A stretch of 44,407 nucleotides of DNA from a virus: positions 1 through 44,407 of the IMG/VR virus record IMGVR_UViG_3300044713_000046; one strand, written 5' to 3'. The notes beneath the pieces were generated by a model. The model saw nothing but the letters and a program-made list of their open reading frames with translations, was not told the DNA's origin and searched no databases. How positions within the stretch are numbered: position 1 is the first letter of the stretch; every line of letters begins with the position of its first letter. A program made the translations under genes and the position numbers. This document shows positions 40,092 through 44,407 of the stretch, piece by piece.

Positions 40092-40999
40092 TTCCTCTCC
40101 CTCTCCAATTTGATAACGCGCCCCTCCAATTGCTCCATAGCAGCTATAGCATTCGCTCTTTGGTCGCTGAGCCTGCAATACCTCGCGACCATCTGCTGCG
40201 ACATCCCCACCACATCGCAAATCTGGGCTATGCTGACGCCGGCCCGGCGTAGCCTGACTACGGCTGTGGCGCGCAAGCCATGCAGGTGCAGATGACGCAG
40301 CGGCTCTAGCGCCGGGTTGCGGACCCTCTCCCAGTACCAAGCCTTAGTCAGCATATCCCGCACATACGGTGTTCCATCTGGACGCACCAGGATGTAGCCT
40401 GGCCGGCGCTCCCATGTCTCAATCTTGCTTATCAGTGCCTGCGTGAACGGCACCCATAGTTTCCGGCCTGTCTTCTGCTGGGTCACATTGATTCCCGGAT
40501 GGCCGCCCACCGTCTCGATGTCGGTCCACCGCATGCGCACAAGATCGCTGCCACGTTGGCCAGTATTCGCAGCCAAAGTTATGGCATGCGAGAGGTGTGT
40601 CACAGAAACCATCTCCCCAACAGACACCTGCTCGTCTGTCCATGGCTCATGTCCTCCGTCTGATCCTGGCGCCTCGGTACCTTGTGTGATTGACCGCGGC
40701 AGCAAATCCCGTACTATCGCCCAGCTTTCCAGTGCCTTCAGAACACGCTTGGCTTTTTGTTGGGCTGCCGGGCGGCCCGCCAAGCCGTCTAGAAATGCTT
40801 GCACTAAGGCTGGCCGCATCTCATCGACTGGGATCGAGCCGAGCCCATCCTGATGTTCCGCCAGCAATAGGGCTCTCCGGTAGCTCCGCTTGGTGTTCGG
40901 CGCCAGTCCCTGAAACTTGGGCGAGGCCAGATACGCCTTGATCACGCCCGCGAATACCCCTTCGTTGATCCCGTCGTAAGACTTCCTCCCGCGTCGCAT
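40088..40999 (-). CDS. Tyrosine integrase
   Basis: 303 aa from ATG 40999 behind GGGGAGGATTAGGA. The N-terminal SAM-like core-binding domain (about residues 15-100) is followed by the catalytic domain: Arg149 (NTGQRGSDLVRMRW), Lys176 (QQKTGRKLWVP), His240 and Arg243 (HLHGLRATAV) and nucleophile Tyr274 (MVARYCRLS). The second conserved His before the Tyr appears as Met (VVGMSQQ), a tolerated change. It would join attP to the host chromosome. The attachment site itself was not found. Confidence 0.9.
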   Translation of the reverse strand: MRRGRKSYDGINEGVFAGVIKAYLASPKFQGLAPNTKRSYRRALLLAEHQDGLGSIPVDEMRPALVQAFLDGLAGRPAAQQKAKRVLKALESWAIVRDLLPRSITQGTEAPGSDGGHEPWTDEQVSVGEMVSVTHLSHAITLAANTGQRGSDLVRMRWTDIETVGGHPGINVTQQKTGRKLWVPFTQALISKIETWERRPGYILVRPDGTPYVRDMLTKAWYWERVRNPALEPLRHLHLHGLRATAVVRLRRAGVSIAQICDVVGMSQQMVARYCRLSDQRANAIAAMEQLEGRVIKLERERK

Positions 41000-41213
41000 T
41001 CCTAATCCTCCCCAGCACGTCAGCCGCATTATCCTGCGGTCCTTCTATTGTGCGCTGCACCTCAGCCCATGACCAGCGTCTCATGCCGTTGGGACCTATC
41101 CGCTTTGGTGCCGGGAATTTGCCCTGGCCAACCCATGCCTCAATGGTGGATTCCCCAACGTCCAAGGCGGCCGCCAGCGTCTCTAGGCTCATGTAGCGAG
41201 GCGCGGTGGTCAT
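40821..41213 (-). CDS. AlpA/excisionase-like HTH protein
   Basis: MTTAPRYMSLETLAAALDVG, then ESTIEAWVGQGKFPAPKRIG and RRWSWAEVQRTIEG: the MerR-like winged helix of AlpA/Xis proteins (A..L.VS..TI..W...G.FP.P...G...RW....V). These proteins direct integrase toward excision or act as regulators. The frame runs on to 130 aa, overlapping the integrase gene by about 180 bp; the likely functional part is the first about 75 residues. ATG 41213 overlaps the upstream stop. Confidence 0.75.
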   Translation of the reverse strand: MTTAPRYMSLETLAAALDVGESTIEAWVGQGKFPAPKRIGPNGMRRWSWAEVQRTIEGPQDNAADVLGRIRNATREEVLRRDQRRGIRGRDQGVSGLAQVSGTGAEHQAELPESPIAGGTSGWARLDPSR

Positions 41214-41443
41214 GACTTGATCACAATCCAATTGCCAAGGTCAGGACGGCGCTTGATCACTTCCTGCAGCACGCGCGGTGAATTGGTATTCGTGAATTCA
41301 TCGCCCGTCACAGCCCGATAGTGTTCCCGCAGGTAGTTGGCGCTGAACTTGCGCCAACCTCCTTCCTTAATCTGCGCTATCAGGAAATCGGCTGCCCGGG
41401 TAAAGCCAGCCACAGCCCGTTCGAATTGTGCGCTAGTCACCAC
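41210..41443 (-). CDS. Hypothetical protein, 77 aa (GTG start)
   Basis: VTSAQFERAVAGFTRAADFL, then KFSANYLREHYRAVTGDEFT and VLQEVIKRRPDLGNWIVIKS. It looks like a small helical DNA- or protein-binding domain. It starts at one of two tandem GTG codons overlapping the SSB-like stop. No family recognised. Confidence 0.55.
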   Translation of the reverse strand: MVTSAQFERAVAGFTRAADFLIAQIKEGGWRKFSANYLREHYRAVTGDEFTNTNSPRVLQEVIKRRPDLGNWIVIKS

Positions 41444-41949
41444 GGCACCTCATCGTTAAACTCGGCCGGAGGATTGCGCTCGTCAATTGGCATCGGTTTG
41501 GGGGCATCCGGGCGTTTGCCGGACTGGGTAAACCCGCGTTCGTTAACCTGTTGCGGTAAACCGGATACAAAGCCGGATCGTTCTGGTAGTTCGGTTGTGA
41601 CTGTAGGCATTGTCGAGCTAATCGATTTATCGCGGATACGGATACCTAGTGCAGGGTTACCGTCTGCATCATTCGTCTCTACCGTGTAGAGAGTCACTTC
41701 CTGACTGATCCAGTTATCGGTTTCCTTGCCGAACATATTGACCATGCGTTTCTTATTGGTAATATTCAGCCCCAGTTTCTTCCTGGCGCCAAAAAACTTA
41801 AGAACAGCCTGATGTTTCTCGGTTCCGTCTCTCTGTTTGAATTTTGTCGCACCAACGGATTCAATTCTGAGATGCCATTCTGCGCGACTTTCGAGGTCGG
41901 GGGCTCTAAGCCAATCCTCGCTGCCGCTATAGATTTCATCGATGTTCAT
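41437..41949 (-). CDS. SSB-like protein with acidic C-terminal tip
   Basis: 170 aa; GAGGAACC precedes the ATG. Residues about 20-110 form a beta-rich domain (HQAVLKFFGARKKLGLNITN; ISQEVTLYTVETNDADGNPA; LGIRIRD). After a Pro/Ser linker it ends in FNDEVPW, closely resembling the DDDIPF tip with which bacterial SSB recruits repair and replication partners. It is probably a phage ssDNA-binding or recombination-associated protein. The OB fold is inferred, not proven. Confidence 0.6.
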   Translation of the reverse strand: MNIDEIYSGSEDWLRAPDLESRAEWHLRIESVGATKFKQRDGTEKHQAVLKFFGARKKLGLNITNKKRMVNMFGKETDNWISQEVTLYTVETNDADGNPALGIRIRDKSISSTMPTVTTELPERSGFVSGLPQQVNERGFTQSGKRPDAPKPMPIDERNPPAEFNDEVPW

Positions 41950-41958
41950 TTCGGTTCC

Positions 41959-42138
41959 TCAGTAGGGCACTTCATCATCTATGGGGTGAGGCTCACTGCC
42001 GTTCCATTCATGCCAGCGCCGTCTGGCGCGGGCCAAGATCGCTCTGTGGGCTATGCCCGTTTCATCATATGTTCGTTCCGGCGCAGGTTCTCCTTTCATC
42101 TGCTTGCAGACTGCGATTACTTCAGCTGCGGTTTTCAT
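41959..42138 (-). CDS. Small protein with SSB-like C-terminal tip, 59 aa
   Basis: MKTAAEVIAVCKQMKGEPAP then basic RARRRWHEWNGSEP and the end HPIDDEVPY. The last residues again mimic an SSB tip (DDEVPY), here without an SSB domain. The start overlaps the upstream stop by ATGA. No family recognised. Confidence 0.6.
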   Translation of the reverse strand: MKTAAEVIAVCKQMKGEPAPERTYDETGIAHRAILARARRRWHEWNGSEPHPIDDEVPY

Positions 42139-42320
42139 TGAACTTTCAGTCTGAGCCAGTCTATTTGGTCTTTTTCCAAGCGCAGGCGATTAATCGTCTG
42201 TTCAAGTTCTTCGATCTTGTCGGCAGCCGCTACGAGGATAAATTTATGGTCCCCGTTAGGTAGACCGCCTGACCATTCATCAAGCCGGTTGACGATTTCC
42301 TCTGCTGTCCATGCATTCAT
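42135..42320 (-). CDS. Small helical protein, 61 aa
   Basis: MNAWTAEEIVNRLDEWSGGL followed by an amphipathic helix (AADKIEELEQTINRLRLEKD), related in style to the other coiled-coil proteins of this operon. ATGA overlaps at both ends. Function unknown. Confidence 0.6.
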   Translation of the reverse strand: MNAWTAEEIVNRLDEWSGGLPNGDHKFILVAAADKIEELEQTINRLRLEKDQIDWLRLKVQ

Positions 42321-42481
42321 GAGTAGTGGCTCGATCTGGACGGTTCTGGCACGTCTGGCGGATTAAGATAATCAGCCAGCTTTCGAAGGTCGTCAGAATT
42401 CCATGACATTACGTCGATGGTCGTGGCCATAGTACGCAGCAGATGCGCCCACGCCTCTCTTTCCTTGTTGTCCATTTCCAT
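42317..42481 (-). CDS. Small helical protein, 54 aa
   Basis: MEMDNKEREAWAHLLRTMAT then DVMSWNSDDLRKLADYLNPP: acidic and helical. Its ATG overlaps the previous stop (TGATG), and its own stop overlaps the next start (ATGA). No family recognised. Confidence 0.6.
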   Translation of the reverse strand: MEMDNKEREAWAHLLRTMATTIDVMSWNSDDLRKLADYLNPPDVPEPSRSSHYS

Positions 42482-42687
42482 CATTTGTTCTCCAATGCGT
42501 TGAAAGCCTCGTTAATGCGAGTGATCGGTAGCAGGTAGTCAGCCAGCAGCTTTCCTTCCTGTGGTGTTACACGGTTTTCCCGTGGCTTGGGCATTGGCAC
42601 AAGAAAACCTTTGGCTACATAATAGCCATAGGTGTACTTTGCCGGTTCATAATGCTTCCGGTGTCGGGCGGTAGCGTCGGAGGTCAT
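42481..42687 (-). CDS. Hypothetical basic protein, 68 aa
   Basis: MTSDATARHRKHYEPAKYTY, then GFLVPMPKPRENRVTPQEGK and a helical end. The start is uncertain: ATG 42687 overlaps the upstream gene by 41 bp, and ATG 42594 (MPKPREN) would give a 37-aa product. No family recognised. Confidence 0.5.
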   Translation of the reverse strand: MTSDATARHRKHYEPAKYTYGYYVAKGFLVPMPKPRENRVTPQEGKLLADYLLPITRINEAFNALENK

Positions 42688-42835
42688 CAAGAAGCTCATA
42701 CAAAGCGCGCTTGTGATACTCGCGCCGCATATCGTCAATTTCCTTAGCAACACGGTCCTGGTCCTCCCTTGAGTGAGATATTCCGCGCAATAGCCATGCT
42801 GCGGCTGTGTCGGTTTCGCCAAATGGACTAATCAT
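42647..42835 (-). CDS. Small acidic helical protein, 62 aa
   Basis: MISPFGETDTAAAWLLRGIS then a charged helix (QDRVAKEIDDMRREYHKRAL) ending PEAL. The ATG lies inside the stop region of the 32-aa gene upstream. No family recognised. Confidence 0.55.
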   Translation of the reverse strand: MISPFGETDTAAAWLLRGISHSREDQDRVAKEIDDMRREYHKRALYELLDDLRRYRPTPEAL

Positions 42836-42926
42836 GTTTTCCCCATCGATAGCTGTTGAGCCAACAAACCACAAAGCCATAGAACAGCGTGGCATACAGG
42901 CCGATTTCAAATGAGCGCTCGATCAT
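42828..42926 (-). CDS. Membrane microprotein, 32 aa
   Basis: MIERSFEIGLYATLFYGFVV plus CWLNSYRWGKHD: one transmembrane helix with a basic C-terminal end. ATGA overlap with the gene before and an 8-bp overlap with the gene after. Too short for standard gene calling but firmly placed in a chain of overlapping genes. Confidence 0.5.
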   Translation of the reverse strand: MIERSFEIGLYATLFYGFVVCWLNSYRWGKHD

Positions 42927-43084
42927 TTCTCCCTCCGTGTCGCGCCGGCGGACTTAAAGGAGAGGCGGCCGATACGAGCAGCCTCAAGCTTCTGCTCGTC
43001 CGTCAGATCAGAGCGAAGCTGAGCCTCGAGAACCTTCATCATGAAGGCTGCTTTTTCCTGTGCGGAATGTTGATGGTCGGTCAT
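42923..43084 (-). CDS. Small charged helical protein, 53 aa
   Basis: MTDHQHSAQEKAAFMMKVLE then AQLRSDLTDEQKLEAARIGR and a basic end. Strongly helical. ATGA overlaps at both ends. No family recognised. Confidence 0.55.
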   Translation of the reverse strand: MTDHQHSAQEKAAFMMKVLEAQLRSDLTDEQKLEAARIGRLSFKSAGATRREK

Positions 43085-43152
43085 TGACTAACTCCTTCCA
43101 CGAAGCTGGCCGCGAAGAGGAACAAGACTGTCAGGATCAGAAGGCTGGTCAT
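43081..43152 (-). CDS. First gene of the leftward operon: 23-aa membrane microprotein
   Basis: MTSLLILTVLFLFAASFVEG plus VSQ, essentially one hydrophobic helix. GGGAGA lies 6 bp before the ATG, about 20 bp after the predicted PL start point, and its stop overlaps the next start (ATGA). It may be a membrane-active peptide or only a leader for coupled translation. Confidence 0.5.
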   Translation of the reverse strand: MTSLLILTVLFLFAASFVEGVSQ

Positions 43153-43179
43153 GGTGCATCTCCCGTTGCATCTGGGGAG

Positions 43180-43208
43180 ACGTTGCCAGATCGGCAACCG
43201 GCAGTCAA
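43180..43208 (-). promoter_or_regulatory. Predicted leftward promoter PL
   Basis: On the minus strand: TTGACT (43208-43203), 17 bp, CAACGT (43185-43180). The -35 is near-consensus and the -10 is poor. Operator O1 covers the spacer and -10, and operator O2 lies upstream of the -35, so repressor binding would block it. It would serve the whole leftward integrase operon. Confidence 0.5.
43183..43197. promoter_or_regulatory. Operator O1 (TTGCC-N5-GGCAA)
   Basis: TTGCCAGATCGGCAA, a perfect 5-bp-arm inverted repeat extended by one more base pair on each side (GTTGCC/GGCAAC, 43182-43198). It overlaps the predicted -10 of PL. Confidence 0.65.
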
Positions 43209-43217
43209 GCGAAAAAC

Positions 43218-43232
43218 TTGCCGACCCGGCAA
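43218..43232. promoter_or_regulatory. Operator O2 (TTGCC-N5-GGCAA)
   Basis: TTGCCGACCCGGCAA, a perfect inverted repeat with 6-bp arms (TTGCCG/CGGCAA). It starts 35 bp from O1 and lies 9 bp upstream of the PL -35, between it and the repressor stop codon. Confidence 0.65.
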
Positions 43233-43237
43233 CATTT

Positions 43238-43585
43238 TTATGATGGGGGGTGTTCTTTAAGGAATCGCGCCAGACGTTCCCGATCTTTGGGGTCTGTAAT
43301 GTGCGCCGCGGCGGCGTCTAAGCTGATGTGCGTGGTATTACGGTAAAGATCAGCCGGTTCTATCCCGAGCGCCTTGGCAATCTTAGGAATCGTTCCCTTT
43401 GTGGGTTGACGCTCTCCGGTCTGCCAGCGCCACACGGTTTCGCGTCGGACGCCAATTTTTTCTGCCAAATCTTCGTCGCTGATTTGTAGTCTTTGCATCC
43501 ACAGCCCGAGTGTAAAGCTTGCCGGCGGAGCTTTGGCGGCCTGTTCTTTACGTGTGGTGGATGATTTCCGCTTTTTCGTTGCCAT
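43238..43585 (-). CDS. XRE-family repressor (CI-like)
   Basis: 115 aa. The HTH lies at about residues 28-80: LGLWMQRLQISDEDLAEKIG, then RRETVWRWQTGERQPTKGTI and PKIAKALGIEPADLY, a classic XRE/Cro-CI fold. The N-terminal 22 residues are a basic Lys/Ser tail. There is no LexA-like peptidase domain, so induction by RecA-stimulated self-cleavage is not expected. Divergent from the Cro-like gene across an 89-bp gap, with operator-like sites at both borders. Probably the lysogeny repressor. Confidence 0.75.
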   Translation of the reverse strand: MATKKRKSSTTRKEQAAKAPPASFTLGLWMQRLQISDEDLAEKIGVRRETVWRWQTGERQPTKGTIPKIAKALGIEPADLYRNTTHISLDAAAAHITDPKDRERLARFLKEHPPS

Positions 43586-43620
43586 GACGGAACTTTAGCG
43601 GATGAGCCAAAAATCGTCTG

Positions 43621-43635
43621 TTGCCGTGTCGATAA
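43621..43635. promoter_or_regulatory. Operator O3 (variant site)
   Basis: TTGCCGTGTCGATAA matches TTGCC-N5-GGCAA with two differences in the right arm. It lies 9 bp upstream of the PR -35, exactly as O2 lies 9 bp upstream of the PL -35. Confidence 0.5.
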
Positions 43636-43644
43636 CAAAAACAC

Positions 43645-43674
43645 TTGACACGCTCGATGCCGATTTGGTAACAA
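43645..43674 (+). promoter_or_regulatory. Predicted rightward promoter PR
   Basis: TTGACA (43645-43650), 18 bp, TAACAA (43669-43674). Perfect -35, weak -10. The expected start point, about 7 bp downstream, falls on or near the second ATG (43681) of the Cro-like gene, so the transcript may be leaderless. O3 and O4 flank and cover it. Confidence 0.5.
43657..43671. promoter_or_regulatory. Operator O4 (variant site)
   Basis: ATGCCGATTTGGTAA matches TTGCC-N5-GGCAA with one difference in each arm. It begins 6 bp after the PR -35 and reaches into the -10, as O1 does at PL. Confidence 0.5.
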
Positions 43675-43902
43675 ATGGACATGACGCATCCTTTGAAGAA
43701 ATTCCGTGAAAAACAGACACCTCCGCTTAGTCAGCGGGCTTTGGCGAAAATTCTTGGGGTTTCGTGGGCATCTATTTCCCGGTGGGAATCTGGTGTCAGG
43801 GCTCCTTTGCCGCGCCATCTCAAGATGATTGCAAGAAAGACCGGCGTTTCTCCCAGGGAGCTTCGTCCCGATCTTGCTCGCGCGATGGAATCCGCAGAAT
43901 GA
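43675..43902 (+). CDS. Cro-like HTH regulator
   Basis: 75 aa (73 if the second ATG, 43681, is used). HTH: LSQRALAKILGVSWASISRW then ESGVRAPLPRHLKMIARKTG, an XRE-type fold without any further domain, the size of Cro proteins. No ribosome site precedes either ATG; leaderless translation from 43681 fits the predicted PR start. It ends 5 bp before the convergent gene at 43908. Probably antagonises the repressor at the shared operators. Confidence 0.75.
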   Translation: MDMTHPLKKFREKQTPPLSQRALAKILGVSWASISRWESGVRAPLPRHLKMIARKTGVSPRELRPDLARAMESAE

Positions 43903-43907
43903 CCCGG

Positions 43908-44309
43908 TCACTGCGTCCTGGATCGGCGGCCTCCGCCATCATCGGGAACGCCACTCAGGTGGCCGGCAGCGATCTGCTCATAAATCCATTTGAATTGCTG
44001 CCCGGCCTCGTGCCAGTCGTGATCCGGCCAGAGCAGGCTAGCCGCCTGGACGGTCTGCATAAGGCCGCCAACGCCGGAGTATTCGGACGCGAACGTCACC
44101 TGGATAATGCCGCCTGGCCTTCGATAGACGCCGCCGATCTTGTTGACGAACAGCGTAGGGGCCAAAGGATTTGGCGTGTAGGCTGTAAGTTCGATCATTT
44201 CTACCCTTCCCCCAGGCCCGCGCCTCACTTCCACACCATGTGGAACACGGCCCCGAATTGTGGCAGACCGAACACGTGGTGTCCGCTTTTTAGCCACGAT
44301 CGTCGTCAT
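43908..44309 (-). CDS. Hypothetical protein, 133 aa
   Basis: ATG 44309 lies 9 bp after AGGAG; a GTG 18 bp upstream is less likely. Basic N-terminus (MTTIVAKKRTPRVRSATIRG), then a compact domain with NPLAPTLFVNKIGGVYRRPG and GIIQVTFASEYSGVGGLMQT, a DW.EAG..F.W helix, and a Gly/Arg tail. No family recognised. It faces the Cro-like gene and its start lies in the duplicated contig end, so the complete upstream region must be read across the circle. Confidence 0.7.
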   Translation of the reverse strand: MTTIVAKKRTPRVRSATIRGRVPHGVEVRRGPGGRVEMIELTAYTPNPLAPTLFVNKIGGVYRRPGGIIQVTFASEYSGVGGLMQTVQAASLLWPDHDWHEAGQQFKWIYEQIAAGHLSGVPDDGGGRRSRTQ

Positions 44310-44407
44310 AGCGACACACTCCTGCACGGGTCAAGGGAATTTTCTACAACCACATACAACCTAAGTAGCGGCAGCGCCCGTACTCAGCTTCAGACGCTGC
44401 CGCCGTG
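44281..44407. repeat. Right copy of 127-bp terminal direct repeat (circular overlap)
   Basis: Identical to bases 1-127. Joining the two copies gives a circular molecule of about 44,280 bp in which the leftward gene starting at 44309 is preceded by the repeat-rich region now at 30-360. Confidence 0.95.

Noticed and set aside
37400-40100. Repeated GC-rich units as a possible CRISPR array
   Set aside because: Irregular spacing, units in frame within coiled-coil genes, no constant-length spacers.
40092-40340. Upstream extension of the 39675-40091 gene
   Set aside because: It overlaps the integrase and its residues look like shadow coding. A strong ribosome site immediately precedes ATG 40091.

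Overview
The window is an almost complete, apparently circular temperate phage genome. Bases 1-127 are identical to 44281-44407, so the unique length is about 44,280 bp. The gene content points to a podovirus-like phage with P22-like head and tail genes: a long portal with a Gln-rich helical C-terminus, scaffold, HK97-fold capsid, gp4-like adaptor, gp10-like hub plug, three large ejection-type proteins, and fibre/spike genes. The host is probably an alphaproteobacterium, most likely Hyphomicrobiales near Bradyrhizobium. The evidence is a GcrA-type regulator (a family essentially confined to that class) and an outer-membrane-type protein whose mature end begins DLPTKAP, typical of Bradyrhizobium-like porins. 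The host is an inference.

Layout. (1) 1-596: GC-rich DNA with perfect hairpins, interleaved repeats and an intrinsic terminator. (2) 597-5300, rightward early genes: VRR-NUC nuclease, GcrA-like regulator, a replication-protein C-terminal module and many small unknowns. (3) 5327-12794, packaging: histidine phosphatase, small genes, DUF5681/TerS-like gene, TerL, portal. (4) 12796-19691, an unusual cassette between portal and scaffold: zinc protein, beta-rich small proteins, a 758-aa glycoside-hydrolase-like protein, and a repeat-rich protein split by a -1 frameshift at a run of nine T. (5) 19692-30359: structured leader, scaffold, capsid, head completion, ejection proteins. (6) 30421-34146: collar fibre, two small tail proteins, pectate-lyase-like spike. 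(7) 34146-37455: GH24 endolysin, Pam3-gp28-like holin, outer-membrane protein, papain-like protein, small membrane proteins. (8) 43152-37412, leftward: about 19 short tightly overlapping genes, including microproteins, an SSB-like protein, AlpA/Xis-like HTH, tyrosine integrase and coiled-coil paralogues. (9) 43238-43902: divergent repressor/Cro-like pair. (10) 43908-44309: a leftward unknown gene running into the duplicated end.

How it works together. The repressor probably binds four related 15-bp sites (TTGCC-N5-GGCAA and variants). They are arranged as two pairs, one around a predicted leftward promoter (PL) and one around a predicted rightward promoter (PR), with nearly identical spacing. 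PL would drive the integrase operon. PR would drive the Cro-like gene and perhaps, through the structured left end, the early genes. No polymerase, helicase or primase is recognisable, so replication probably relies on the host. No tRNA or CRISPR array was found.
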